A stretch of DNA of 64,000 nt, from positions 12,263,349-12,327,348 of the forward strand of contig NC_084715.1 of NCBI RefSeq assembly GCF_033807575.1, in the 5' to 3' direction. The notes beneath the pieces were generated by a model. It was given only the letters and a program-made list of their open reading frames with translations, made no database searches and was not told the DNA's origin. The DNA is from Cydia pomonella. Its lineage: Eukaryota > Arthropoda > Insecta > Lepidoptera > Tortricidae. Position 1 is the first letter of the stretch. Every line of letters starts with the position of its first letter. Below, piece by piece: positions 1-11,512 of this stretch. The position numbers and the translations under genes were made by a program.

Positions 1-890
1 GGCAAACAAGAGTAACCGGAACTCTATTTTCAACTTCTACGCTTACTATTATTTATTACTTTTAACGAAAAAATTTTACTTTTAACCAATTATGATATTA
101 AATGCGGTCTAGTATTATCTTGCTCTAATTTTTTATCCGAAAAAGTAGTAGACTGTATGATTTAAAAAAAATGTACTTTTTTTAAATTTATAGAAAAGTA
201 TATTGGTCAAATTATAGGGAACAACACACGACACGACGATCTCATGCGAAAAATAATAGAATGCAGGATTGAAAACCATCGCGGAAAGGGACTCCCTAAG
301 AAAAGTTACATAGATCAAATAAAGAATTGGCTAGACGTAGAGTAGCATGTACCAGGAGATGAAGGAAATTGCATAAGATTGGATGAAATTGTAAAGACAA
401 AAGATTCTCTCTTAAATTTGAATAGAAAATAATCTATATTTTATCATATATATAGATATATCGGAGAAAACTAAAGATTATCAATATTATCATATATTTT
501 TCATTCACACATATTGATGAGACCAACTGTAGTCGGTTGAGTACCGCCGACTTAATCCTGCTCACTTGTTTACTTTTAATATCCTATCACAACATTATGA
601 CACGACATTAACCTTGTCTTTAGCATAAATTACAAATGCCTTCCATGGCATCTCCATCCTTTCATTTTTCCTTCTATTACAATATTTATGTAATCGTCAT
701 ATCGTGCCACCAACATGAAAGAAGAAGAAATCCTCTTCTGTTCCCACAGTCATCGTCATAATAAATATATTTTTATCTTACTAAATTTAAACTTTTACAT
801 TTGTTTTTTGTTCTGTTCAACTTCATACCTTGTATCCGTTGCCTTTTCCTCATCTGAAACGCACAGCGCGTGCTGTATTTAGGCGTTTTT
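1..890. other. AT-rich DNA, no gene seen
   Basis: No ORF above 61 codons and no splice-bounded exon was recognised. The stretch is AT-rich with short homopolymers. The small minus-strand ORF at 133-318 is Phe/Tyr-rich, as expected of chance translation of AT-rich DNA. Confidence 0.6.
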
Positions 891-894
891 TTAT

Positions 895-1016
895 TTTACC
901 GGATCCGGTCCGGATCCGGTGATTTTTACCGGATCCGGTAGCTCCTAAAAAGTGCCGGATCCGGCCGGATTACCGGATCCGCCGGACCGGATTGCAATCC
1001 CTACTGGCGCCCCGCC
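895..1016. repeat. CCGGATCCGG palindrome cluster, possible hAT-type end
   Basis: Several overlapping copies of CCGGATCCGG and its variants (GGATCCGG, CCGGCCGGAT) are packed into about 110 bp. The block ends at 1016 in a sequence whose complement begins CAGTAGGGATTGCAATCC. CAG(T/N)(A/G)GGG is typical of hAT transposon terminal inverted repeats, so this may be one end of a hAT-like element. No matching left end or 8-bp target duplication was found, so the class is inferred only. Confidence 0.45.
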
Positions 1017-1239
1017 AGAAATATGCCGCGGACGTGGACAAACTAGCCATCGAATTTTTACAACCTAGGTATGTTTCACATAAGTATTTCAATAGTTGGA
1101 ATACTAAGCTAAGGTAGTTTTTTTATTGTTTGGCACCTAAAAACAAGGAGTAGGTGTATTAAGAGTTTGGGTGAGCTATTACACACACAGCTGCATACTA
1201 CTCGTACCTATATAAAATATTATTTTAACTTGAGATATT

Positions 1240-1345
1240 TTCGGATGGCCTAGCAGGTTTAGGCATCTGCCGCGATTGCAGAGGAATCCTAATTCGATTC
1301 CAGCCTTGAGCACTGGAGGCCTTTGTTCTCTTTTTCTTTTCTATA
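1240..1345 (+). repeat. tRNA-derived SINE-like head
   Basis: The sequence has a pol III A-box-like TGGCCTAGCAGGT (about 1246-1258) and, about 35 bp downstream, a B-box-like AATTCGATTCC (1291-1301), the spacing of a tRNA-derived promoter. A pyrimidine-rich stretch follows. It does not form a convincing tRNA cloverleaf, so it is read as a SINE head. Its body and tail boundaries are not clear. Confidence 0.5.
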
Positions 1346-1879
1346 TTATATTATTTCAGGTTACATGCCATGTAATTGCAACGGTAAATGAACAAATGAG
1401 TGAATTGATTGAAAATTTACCTCATTAACAATTTACCCTTGACAAAACTTTTTGGTAAATCTTGATCAGATGGCTGTTAAACTTGCCATCGATACAAAAA
1501 GAAGAACTCTAATTTCAAACACTGTCAAAAGGCTATTGTGTGCGTGACCTCAACTCTGGTGTCGATACCTATATTTGCAATGCTGGGATTGCAGTAAGTA
1601 AGATTTTGCTCAGTATTTATCGGACTTAGGTACTGCATTACTGCCGGAGGTATTTACTACTCCAGCTTAGTCTAGTAGTTATGGCATAATAACTTTAGAG
1701 ATATTGCTGGAGTGATATGTTTGTGCCCTATTTTTAAACTATTTTTGTTTGTATTTTAACTCTTATGTATGTATGTTATGTCTCAGTCGTACCTAATTGG
1801 AAGCTTTGTTGTTGGTTTGATTTTACTTAAAGTATTTTTGTAAATAAAAGTCATTATGTTTAATTAACGACCATGTATT

Positions 1880-2130
1880 GACGACCGGTCTGGCCTAGTG
1901 GGTAGTGACCCTGCCTATGAAATTGATGGTCCCTGGCTCAAATCCTGGTAAGAGCATATATTTGTGTGATGAACACGGATATTTATTTTTGGGTCATGTG
2001 TGTTTTATATGTATTAAAGTATTTATAATTATATATATCGTTGTCTAGGTACCCACAACACAAGCCTTATTCAGCTTACTGTGGGATTTACTCAATTTGT
2101 GTAAAAATGTTCTATAATATTTATTTATTA
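1880..2130 (+). mobile_element. tRNA-headed SINE, family A, near full length
   Basis: The head has an A box (TGGCCTAGTGGGT) and a B box (GGCTCAAATCC), followed by a body shared with the copies at 54542-54818 (+) and 6927-7284 (-). It ends in a TTTATTTATT-type tail. Copies differ by scattered substitutions and small indels, as expected of dispersed old insertions. I recognise this as a common lepidopteran tRNA-derived SINE; it would be transcribed by pol III and moved by a partner LINE. Confidence 0.85.
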
Positions 2131-3018
2131 AAAATGAACTTTACCAAATTTGTTGACTTGTGTTGGTCAAAAAAAAAATCTTCGCACAAGTCGAAATAAA
2201 GTCTCCTCCCAAATCACATCGGAGTTAGATCAATAGTAGCACTTTTAATACACTTGCGTACGTGTAGATCTGTAGATGTGTAAATGTCATGGTTTATAGC
2301 TATCCTGTCCTAATTATGCCTTAACAAATAATAATTAGGCCTTTCCACCAACTTGACAATTGCCATCTGACAATGCTATTCTTAGGATCTACCTATATTA
2401 TAAGTAATGATGGTATCTACTTAGTGTCAATATGTACTGGTTTCACCTACATTAACGGTGTAGGTAAATTTTCGATTTAAGGTGAGTATTGTCAGCATTG
2501 TGACGGTGTAGTAAAAACAGGATCGCCATGATACGAGCGATCATGAGAACAAATAGATTTGACAATACTTGCAGTGCATTTCGCTTAATATTATCACGAT
2601 GTGAATTGCAAATAATATCGCGTTTTAAGATCTAATGCGACACGGGTCTATTTTGTCCCCTGAAAATGTCAGTAAAATTTCTCCGTTCCTTGCAACGTTT
2701 ATCTGCCGCAGCAAAGCTATGCACTACAAAATGTAAATCGCTCGTGCGGCGCTAAACTCGTCGCGACGAACTAACTTCGGCGGCCGGCTGCGGCCGGACG
2801 GTGGTGTTCTTAACGGTGCTATTAAAATTGCATTCAAGTGGTTGTGGATTTCGGTATGCGAAGTCGGGGTTAAACATGGTAAACGTAAATAACTATGTAT
2901 AACTTCCATTGTAAAAACAATTCGAATTAAGCTATAATGTGGCTAGTGTACAGTACGAGAGATAGTTGTGTACAATATTGTATGTATGCTAATTGTATAT
3001 ACAATTAGAAAATAATGC
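2131..3018. other. Non-coding; CpG-rich patch at 2735-2810
   Basis: No gene is recognised. A CpG-rich patch (about 2735-2810, with CGGCGGCCGGC-type runs) contrasts with the AT-rich surroundings. It carries only a 61-codon minus ORF (2724-2909) with no flanking splice context. It could be the edge of a GC-rich repeat. Confidence 0.5.
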
Positions 3019-3126
3019 TCTTTTACGACTAGGCTAATGAATATAATATTAATATAACTTATTAATATAATATGTCGATAGAATTTATTAATATAATAAA
3101 TGTATTAATAGGCTACTCGTAAAAGA
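3019..3126. repeat. Inverted-repeat element (small MITE-like)
   Basis: The left arm TCTTTTACGACTAGGC and the right arm ending CTACTCGTAAAAGA are imperfect inverted copies. The interior consists of ATTAATATAA motifs that are themselves near-palindromic. The total is about 108 bp, compatible with a degenerate MITE. No target duplication was established. Confidence 0.5.
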
Positions 3127-5344
3127 CCTAGTTTAATTTCTCCTCCTGACTAACATGGCATGCCATACCATATGCCTGTGCAGATATCTATGCTTATTTT
3201 AATTAAACTGAAATTTAAAATGCAAGCACATGTTTTTTTTACTAACATCAGAGTAAAATGCTTACGTATATTTCCAATTACAATGTTTAAGTTTAAATTT
3301 AACTTGCAAAACAAAAGAAATGAAAAAGCTCACTAACTTTTCCGTCCATTTTATTTTGACGGCTCAGAGCCACGATTTAATTACCCTAGTGCTTCGCAAA
3401 TATCTCAACACCCAATTAACTACCTCTTTGATGTAGGTAACGATACAAAATGGCCGTGTATTCAAGAGCCTTATTCAGTGAAACAAAATTTCTATTCAAA
3501 CACAGATGAAATTGTGTAAATCGTAGTAAAAAAGGAAAAGCCGTTTAAATGCTTTTAAAATAACGCAACGCAACTAATCGCAGGCTTCTTTGCAAATATG
3601 TAAAGTAAAAATGGTGAATGTGTGTTAGTAAACATCACACCCTGTCCTAATTACCCGTGATCTAAAAAATATATCTAGTACATAGGTTACTAGATAAGTT
3701 TTGCAATAGACAAATATGAAACAAAGAGTTACTTAGATTTAAATTTTGAAAATGTATCTTCTTAATAAGTAAATTTGAAAAGAAAGTAAATATTTTCCTG
3801 TCAAACATTGTCAATGGAAATATAGTTTTAAAACGTATGTGACAGGCCAACTCTTTGTTGCTAATTTCTCTATTGAAAAACGTATCTAGTAACCTATGTA
3901 GTAGTAATAATAATTACTTTATTGTACACAATATTGTAATGAAACAATTATTAATACTTTCATAAGGCACTTGGTCGCCGGTCGTCCTTCTAGCGCCATC
4001 TGGTGGTTAGCTACCAACAATTTGTTATAAGCCCTACTTAATAAAAAATAATAAATTAGCCATTTTTCATTCGACACCTTATAAATACTAAACACAAAAT
4101 GAAACACAAAAGGTCTCAAAGAACGGCGCTTTTGGTATAATTTTGATACGTCCAATGCATATTCAAGAATGAGACCCCAGTTGTCGGAACAATTTTCATT
4201 AGCGTGTTACGTGACTGCATTATTAACGGTATGAATGGCAGGCCCCTTGGTCTTTTGACTGAAAAGTTTCGTTATGGAGATTGCGTTGGAGAGCAGAGCC
4301 ACTAAAATGTACGGGAAACCTTAATGGCTTTATATTTAGCGTATTTTACTGCCATTTAGAGCTTTGATTTAGCAATAAAATTAATTACAACACAAAATAG
4401 TTTTCTGTTCTTGTGCAGGCAATATAATAATATTACTATGTACAAATTGTTCATGCTTAGGTCAAAATCATTGTAGTTTCTATTTTATTTCAGATAGGTA
4501 ATTGCATGTTCTAATATAGAGATAGATTTTTATTTAACTTGTACAGTTGATTTATTTAGCTGATTAAGTTTAGTTATAAATATGTTAGTTCCGGTTTGGT
4601 TAAGAGTAATTTCATGAGCGCTTGGTATGCCTTGGCAAAAAATTGAAGCTTGAATTTTTTGGTAGCATTATACTTTGGACAAATTTGTATTTTGAACTAA
4701 TCCGAATCAAAAAGGCATAAGTTATTTTAAGATGCAGTTATTATTTACAATGGTCGTAGTCATACTATATAATGGCGCTAAACAATGCAAGTTTATTAAT
4801 CTCTAGATTTGACTCATCTCTATCTAGATTCTAGATATATTCCTTGATTTGGATATTTTTTGTACCCTTGCAAGAAGTATGAAAATAAGTTTATTCATAG
4901 TCCGGTACTACAAAACACTTGGTAAAATGATCCTTTGTAAGGTTTATACTATAATTAGGTGCTCGAGTTTACGCAATAGGTACTAAGAAGAAAATTATCC
5001 AAGACCTCTTCTGATAACTCAACAACCTGGAAAATTTAATAAAATGTTATATCAAAGGAATTTCAGTAACATGAAACAAATTGATTGAATGTTTGACGTC
5101 TATTGATTCCACGCGCTAAGTACCAATAAAACAAATGACTGTGTCGTCAGTCTAATCAAATTCTGTCGCGTGAATCTCACGACAAAGTAGCTTTGATATC
5201 GTATAGCATTTAGTTTGAATGTATACGCTTGGAAAACCTGCAGCAATACTAACATCTGAGGATAATTACGATACCAATTAATTGAGCAGGTATACTATTG
5301 AGTGCCATCATAATATAGTAATAGTTTATGGGGCTGCTACATAT
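3127..5344. other. AT-rich DNA, no gene seen
   Basis: Nothing coding is recognised. Two small minus ORFs (3662-3850 and 3919-4155) are Phe/Leu/Ser-rich, have no recognisable domain and lack convincing splice context. The sequence looks like intronic or intergenic DNA. Confidence 0.55.
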
Positions 5345-5670
5345 TCATGATAATCTCCATCTTCCTTGCGTTAACCCGGATATTTGCCATGGCTCATGGG
5401 GGCCTGGGGTCCGCTTGGCAACTAATCCTAAGAATTGGCGTAGGCACTACTTTTTACGAAAGCGACTGCCATATGACCTTCCAACCAAGAAGGCGAACTA
5501 GGCTTTATTGGGTTTAGTCCGCTTTACTCACGAAGTTTTTCTTCACCGAAAAGCGACTGGCAAAGATCAAATTAAATTTCGTACATAAGTTCCGAAAAAC
5601 TCATTGGTACGAGCCGGGGTTTGAAGTGTTTGATCCCGCGATCTCCGGACGCACATACCGCTAGGGTTCA
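5345..5670 (-). mobile_element. Retroposon family B (SINE/LINE 3' end with GATGAT-type tail)
   Basis: Read on the minus strand, it carries the B-box-like stretch in 'GGGTTTGAAG...CGGCTCG' order. Next comes a conserved body (ACTTATGTACGAAAT, CAGTCGCTTTTCGGTGAAG, GGTTGGAAGGTCA, CAAGCGGACC, ATGAGCC). It ends near a GATNATCATGA tail. The same blocks in the same order occur on the plus strand at 14150-14436. This copy is diverged and its target duplication was not resolved. Confidence 0.8.
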
Positions 5671-6926
5671 GGTTTCTAGGTTTCAGGACTTTCAAAATGA
5701 AAGTCACTAAACAATTCATCAAAATGTTTTTTTATGTTATTAATAATTTTATTAACTTTCATGTTTGGCAATTTGCTGTAAATGTAAGTTGATTAAATAA
5801 ATAAATCATATAAAAACTAAAATAAATATTTTACAAACTTAAAATACGGGCGTGGTATGGAATTCGCTATGCTCGTTTCTTTATACGATCACGCAAATAT
5901 TTGAATGCCTTATTATGTACAGTGACATACACTAACTACTTTATCTACACACATTTTGTGCTCAGGAACCGTATGTTACGACCACCATTGCGGCATTGTT
6001 TGCAATCGACATTTAATTTCAAATAAACCGTCATCTCGGTTGACATTAGAATTGAGATCAAATCAAATTCCTGTATAAACTAATGACTGAACAGAGATAT
6101 TCGAAATTTAATGTCATTATATACAATAATAACAACGAATTTTAACTGTCGTGAATCATACTAACACTAAGCTAATAACAGAAAAAAATCAATCTTTATT
6201 CACATGTACCGTGTCAAACCTAAACTTTTCAGCTCGTATATTCTCACAAGAGCCTTCTTTAATTTATTTTTGCTTTTAGTGCAATGTATCTATGCAGTAA
6301 TTGGATCACAAAATGTACAATATTAGGTTTTGCCAGTGAGTTGCCAGCATAACTATTGTTAACTTCATCTGGTGTTGGTGTTAAGAACTAATTTTGCCCG
6401 GGGCGAACGGGGTCGGGTTGCAAGTCAACTAATGTTTACTTTGCCCCAAGTTACCCTGCTCGATAGGAACTCCGAGAATTCTAGAACAAAAACAGGGGCC
6501 AGAGGCGTTTATTGTTACAAACCCATTTATAATAGTTATCTCTACTTTATAATATTAATTTCGTGTTGCGGTTTTCGGGTAAAGTTAATCAGTTTATGCT
6601 AATGCTCTTAAGTCATTATATTTGAGTTTATTAAGCATTATTTTCGGTACAATCGTGCTTAGAAGAAGCTGTCTGAATTGTGAATAAGTTACTCGTACAC
6701 GTATTTCTTGATAAATGTCATTAGAATTATTTAAACTATAGGACTTATTTAAAGTAAATGGAATGCGAGTAGATTTGTGAATTATGTGAATGAAATTATA
6801 GATACATACATATAATCACGCCTATTTCCCGAAGGGGTAGGGAGATACCACGGATTTCCACTTGCTACGATTCTGACATACCTCTTTCGCTTCCTTTACT
6901 CACTTCACGTGAAATTATAATAGAAA
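5671..6926. other. AT-rich DNA, no gene seen
   Basis: No gene recognised. The ORF at 6372-6602 (+) is only 76 codons, ends in a hydrophobic AT-derived tail and has no start or splice support. Confidence 0.5.
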
Positions 6927-7284
6927 TAAATAATTATTAGGGGACATCGTACACAATTAAGAAGATGAACCTAGCCCCAAATTAAGCAAAGCTTGTACTA
7001 TGTATGTGTACTAGGCGACGATAACTACATACGTATATACATATGTAGAATACACCCATGACTCAGGAACAAATATTTATTTATTTATTTATTTAAACTT
7101 CAAACAAATTTCAAATTTCAAACAATGTTCATATTGCGGACTTAATGCCAAATGGCATTCTCTACCAGTCAACCATAGTATAAATATCTATGTTGCCACA
7201 CAAATAAATGCCCTTACCGGGATTCAAACCCAGGACCATGGGCTTCATAGGCAGGGTCACTCTACCCACTAGGCCAGACCGGTC
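6927..7284 (-). mobile_element. tRNA-headed SINE, family A, interrupted by a nested insertion
   Basis: The head lies at 7284 reading leftward (GACCGGTCTGGCC, A box then B box GGTTTGAATCC). Body sequence resumes only after an inserted block, with TTGTTCCTGAGTCATGGG near 7071-7050 and then a diverged copy of the body running to about 6927. Compared with the copies at 1880 and 54542, about 110 bp of foreign sequence splits the body. The element is therefore older than its insert. Confidence 0.8.
7077..7181 (-). mobile_element. 5'-truncated LINE 3' tail nested in the SINE
   Basis: This block splits the family-A SINE and is flanked by AAATAT at 7071-7076 and 7182-7187, consistent with a short target-site duplication. 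Read on the minus strand it runs GAGAATGCC...GGCATTAAGTCCGC and ends in AAATAAATAAATAAAT. I associate that tail with lepidopteran LINE/SINE 3' ends. A 5'-truncated target-primed insertion explains it. Confidence 0.7.
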
Positions 7285-7973
7285 GGGAATCCGTATCATC
7301 CATATTCAAAACCTACCAAATTAAAGCCTAGAACTTATATTACCTAAAAGATATCTCTTATTTCACCATTGAGCATGTCCTTTTTGTGTAAAAAATATTG
7401 TCCACGTTGATTTTATACCCATACAACACATAAATTCACAGTAGATCCGGTTACAATTGGAAAGAGGTCGTTTATTTCGGGGTTTCAGCAAATAGCCCCT
7501 TTAGATCGACTGTACAAAATCGCAGGCATTTTGTAGCTTTTAGCATTATGGTTTCTGATTGCCCACCTGATAGAGAGCAAAGCTTAGTCACAGTCAGAAA
7601 AAGGTCCGGAACATTTTGCTACAGGTAGCTAGTTCGTAAACTGGAATGCAATAACCTCGTCCGACTCAACACGGTAATAAATAGAGTGGATTTATCAAAG
7701 AGGATCACTAATATCATAAATATATCCAATACTTCGCTACTCGTATTGGCGAGCTTGTAATCTATAGAATCGTCGCCATCAATCCGAATAGATATCCCTT
7801 TGATAGTTTCTCTTAGGTGAAAGTTACACTGGAGGGATTTTATCTTGTCCCTAAAACAACTTCACGATTACGAGATAGAATAAAGAGAGGTTGTGACTTT
7901 TACAACAGTCTGTAATTGTGACCGTTATTTTGTAAATAAACATATACTTTGATAGTGACAGATATTTAACAAC
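7285..7973. other. No gene seen
   Basis: Mostly AT-rich unique-looking sequence. No ORF, splice-bounded exon or repeat was recognised. Confidence 0.5.
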
Positions 7974-8270
7974 AAATTCGTAATAATATTAACTGTATAA
8001 AGTCTCTGCCAAAAATGTAGGAGGTCGTGCCGCTCACGCATTGGCCTCCACAGTCACCAAACCCGTTGTTTAAACAGCAATGCTCAATTCGTCTGAAATA
8101 GACGCAAAGGCCTGTGATGATAAAGGGGCCCACTGATTACCAGTTCGCCGGACGATATCAGCCTGTTAGTTGTTTGCTTGTCAGCTGATGCAAATAACTG
8201 ACAGGCCGATATCGTCCGGCGAACTGGTAATCAGTGGGCCCCTTTATACAGTTAATATTATTACGAATTT
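7974..8270. mobile_element. 297-bp fold-back element with perfect 29-bp terminal inverted repeats
   Basis: Bases 7974-8002 and 8242-8270 are perfect reverse complements over 29 bp (AAATTCGTAATAATATTAAC... and its complement). A second, longer inverted repeat sits inside the right half (8119-8248) and overlaps the right terminal repeat. No ORF is present, so this is a non-autonomous element or the footprint of an insertion with duplicated flank. Confidence 0.75.
8119..8248. mobile_element. GGGGCCCACTG palindromic MITE
   Basis: Near-perfect 51-bp arms (8119-8169 against 8198-8248, about 4 mismatches) flank a short loop. The arms contain GGGGCCCACTGATTACCAG, CGCCGGACGATATC and GCCTGT. I recognise this palindrome as a widespread lepidopteran MITE. 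It overlaps the end of the larger 7974-8270 inverted repeat, so the two are nested or share a boundary. Confidence 0.8.
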
Positions 8271-8379
8271 ATAATTACATGTTTTAAAGGAACAAGACTC
8301 AGAGTTCATAAATATTTTGCATCCTCTGGAGCAGCACTTAAACCGTTGCAGGTGGTATTTATGTTCAGAACCGGTTTAC

Positions 8380-8562
8380 AGGGCAGTTCGAAAGTACACT
8401 AACATCAGAATGATATTTGAATAATGTTATTCAGTTATTGTGTGCATCGCCCCTGCCAATAGATGTACAAAATTGTACAGACAAGTATGAGCGAAACGCA
8501 CAATAAATGAATGACATTGGTTAGATGTCATTCTGATATTAGTGTACGTCCGAATTGGCCTG
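8380..8562. mobile_element. MITE family C, about 183 bp, long terminal inverted repeats
   Basis: Arms of about 70 bp run inward from GGGCAGTTCGAAAGTACACT and from its counterpart AGGCCAATTCGGACGTACAC. Matching blocks include ATCAGAATGA, TTATTCAGTTATTGTG and GCG(A/C)T. The same arms bound the larger element at 15103-15494, so this copy is the uninterrupted form. The plus ORF 8511-8699 begins inside the right arm and is not a gene. Confidence 0.8.
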
Positions 8563-9974
8563 GTTGTCTCGTCTCACTGGGTTTTGACGATCTACGATGT
8601 TTATCGAATTTATTGGTAATAGAGTCTTTCGGGGTAACTGCGCGCACATTTATATATGAAGTCATGCCTCACTTAAAATTGAAGGATGAGGAAAACTAAA
8701 GTATATTTACATGATAGAACATTTAATTAAACTACAAACTGAGTAAACAATAAAATACATGACTTTTTTATATACGGAGCAGAATAAAAATATAGAGAAA
8801 AAACCGGAATGCGCATACTTGACCCGTAATGTGGGGAAATGTGCGCGCCCTTAAGGGGCAAGAGGACGCAGGAAGGGGAGCAGCCTTATTTAGTTTGTTT
8901 CATAGATAACACTCGCTTAAACCTATATCATTTACACATCCGCATATCTTATAGTTCTTTTAAATTTCATCTTTTAAATTATTATATTTGCTTTTAAAGT
9001 AACCTAAAATAATGTTGCAGTTGTTAGACCAATTCCTTATTTCGAGGCACGATAAACACTGTTCGAAATACATAATATAATGAATATCTTAAATTATGTA
9101 AACTAATTAGCATATTTTTCATATACTACGTCCACAGGACGTGCGCATGCGCACACTTTCTCCAGAATGCCAAAATGTAAGTTCGCCCACCAATTTATTT
9201 ATTACCGGTTAACTTCCAATTTTATAATAATAGAACTTGCAAAAATTTGCACTTAATCTATAAAAAATGGACTCTCAAATACTCACTCACGATAACAAAT
9301 TGTCATGTAACACAGTTTTCCAAAACGCTAAAAAGTTAGAGTGAACCAGCTAATTTGAATTTTCACAAAAATATCCACGCGGTACACGCACTTACCCACT
9401 GCGCTCAGTTACCCCCAATTGACTATACATTCGTGTTGTGAGCTCCATAACAGATGCATTGGTATTTATTATTAATTAGAATTATTTTTTCAAAAAAGAA
9501 CCTAAATTACAAAATTTAAACTTAATTCATTTTTTAAACCTCTTTCTTGTGTCGATGCCTTATACTAACCAGATGAATTGATAAATACATATTACTCCAA
9601 TTCCCTTGATGGATATGAATTGGACAACACTGACCAGAAAGGCACCAACAAAAGATTGTATTCTGGAGTAGACATTTTTAAGTACTGTAAAGGTTGGAAA
9701 CCTTCACAGTCTCGTGATAGGTAACTGGCAACAATTATTTGAATTCAGAACTATCGCCCTGCTGAAGGAATAAAGATCTGCAGGCGATTTGATTCGGGAA
9801 ATGGCAAGCATAATAAGCATATAAGCATTTAGTCGATATTGCTGTAATCTAGCTGATCGTATAAAAATAATATAATATAAATAAAATAAGAAATCTATTT
9901 CGAGCGTTTACATTCCCCATCTCAGATAGACCGTATCTCTCTTACAGTACCGTTAACAGAGTGTAGCTGTTCCA
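8563..9974. other. AT-rich DNA, no gene seen
   Basis: No gene or clear repeat. A GC-richer patch near 8820-8885 has no ORF support. Confidence 0.5.
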
Positions 9975-10262
9975 CTCTCTGGTGCGTTTTTAGGTGGCTC
10001 GCGTACCCAATCTTCCTACTAAATTCTAAGCGCATTTTGGGCACGTCAACACACCACCAATATTAGGAAATAGGTTGGCGGCCGAGCCTTAAGCTCATCT
10101 CGCTTTCTGTAGAGTCCGGGCGACGTTCATGTTCAAAATCGCTGACTCGATCATGCACGAGGCGCCGCCATTCCGGCCGCTGCGCTGCCTTCCGCTCCCA
10201 GTCAGAGGGCTCTAGTTTGCATCTCTTCATATGTCTTTTCAGAACGTCCTTATATCGTAAAT
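9975..10262 (-). pseudogene. Decayed non-LTR retrotransposon, reverse transcriptase C-terminus
   Basis: The minus-strand translation from about 10257 contains RYKDVLKRHMKRC, then DWERKAAQRPEWRRLVHDRV and FEHERR. This order is familiar from the C-terminal region of insect LINE polyproteins (the usual 'YKDVLK...W...R..WR..(V/I)H.GV..FE..RR' pattern). A stop follows shortly. Beyond it a shifted frame carries a CPKC pair and an ASHLKTHQR His pair, resembling the terminal C2H2 finger of such proteins. Stop codons and a frameshift show it is dead. Only the last ~100 residues' worth is present, so the copy is truncated on its 5' side. Confidence 0.7.
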
Positions 10263-11199
10263 ACTAGCCACCGCTTGGTCCCACACTAGGCTTAGCCTTT
10301 AACGTGGGAATGTCAGAGGATTATCGAAATGTTGCGGCTCTTTTTTAACAGAATACCATTATTATTTTTAAAGCTACTATAATAATATTTATGACTATCT
10401 AATTAAGTACAAAGACTTTAGTCAGTAAAAAGGTCTCAGTAAGTTGTATGTAAGTGAACGTTTTTATGTGATGGTTATGTGAGCATGTATAATATGTATG
10501 TGTGTATGAATTATTTTGTGCGTGTTAATAGCTACAGAATGAAAGTGTGAAATAGAGAAAACAGAACAGATTAGACGTTTACTATAGTCATTTCAAAATA
10601 TCCTCTGACTCATCATAACTCCAAGAAAATAGTAGGGGTTTGAAAATGCCTTTTTGCTTCAGTTAAATTACATTACCTTATATCGCAGATTTGAACTCGT
10701 ACTAAATTATTATGTAAATGCAGAAAGAGAGGAAAGACTGGAGTGGATATACTTCTAAAAATTATTTAGCACATTTTGTAAATATAAATAAACGGACTTG
10801 TAAATGTTTTTTTTTTTGTCAGAAATATAATAAGAATGTTTCGAAATAACTTTTAAATTGCATTTTGGTTATACATACATGAATATTGTATGTATAACCA
10901 AACTAAATGTCTCAGTTATAATCCTACCTAAACAGTGTTTATGAAACAACGGTATGTTTTGCAACATAACGGTTCAGTGATATACGTGTTTCAAAATTAA
11001 TTAAACTCGGGTGTGTATGTGGCATAGAGCCAAAGGTTGGAGCTGGCGAGGAATGGCGGAGATTTTGCTGTCATTCTTTAAAAAGCCAAAGTCAACATCA
11101 AATATAAAATATTAATACTCCACAGAGAGGATTCTTTAAAAAAAATACTGTATACTGGTTTGCGAGACTAAAACTCTTAAAACTATGTGTTAAATGGAT
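10263..11199. other. No gene seen; small hairpin at 10865-10901
   Basis: AT-rich DNA without coding signal. A perfect 14-bp stem (TTGGTTATACATAC and its complement) closes a 9-nt loop at 10865-10901. It is too short for a typical pre-miRNA. Confidence 0.5.
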
Positions 11200-11395
11200 G
11201 TAGCTGGCCTGACGAAGATGAGCTTATACTGGTTGGTCTGGAGACTCGGTTTTGTGGTCTTTATGTAATTGAAGCCAAATTGCAACTGTCAAGCACTAAC
11301 GATCACGGAGCAAAGCCGCAAACGGACGGACAGATGAACATGACGAAACTATGTATAAGAGTTTCTAGGTTACTACAAAAACCTAAAAACGCTCT
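11200..11395 (+). repeat. 3' part of the GGCCAAGTGCGAG repeat family
   Basis: It shares the block CAAGCACTAACGATCACGGAGCAAAGC, the CGGACGGACAGATGAACATGACGAAAC run and a CCTAAAAA end with the copy at 48171-48844. The 5' half of the family is absent. The plus ORF 11187-11402 is a translation of this repeat. Confidence 0.65.
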
Positions 11396-11512
11396 TACCT
11401 AACCGACTTGTAACTGAGTGCTTCGTGAGCAAAGTTTGGTACGAAGCACTAATGATGTTATTGTTGTCGTTTCTTCAAATTTTATTCGGTTCCATAGATT
11501 TATTTATACCTT

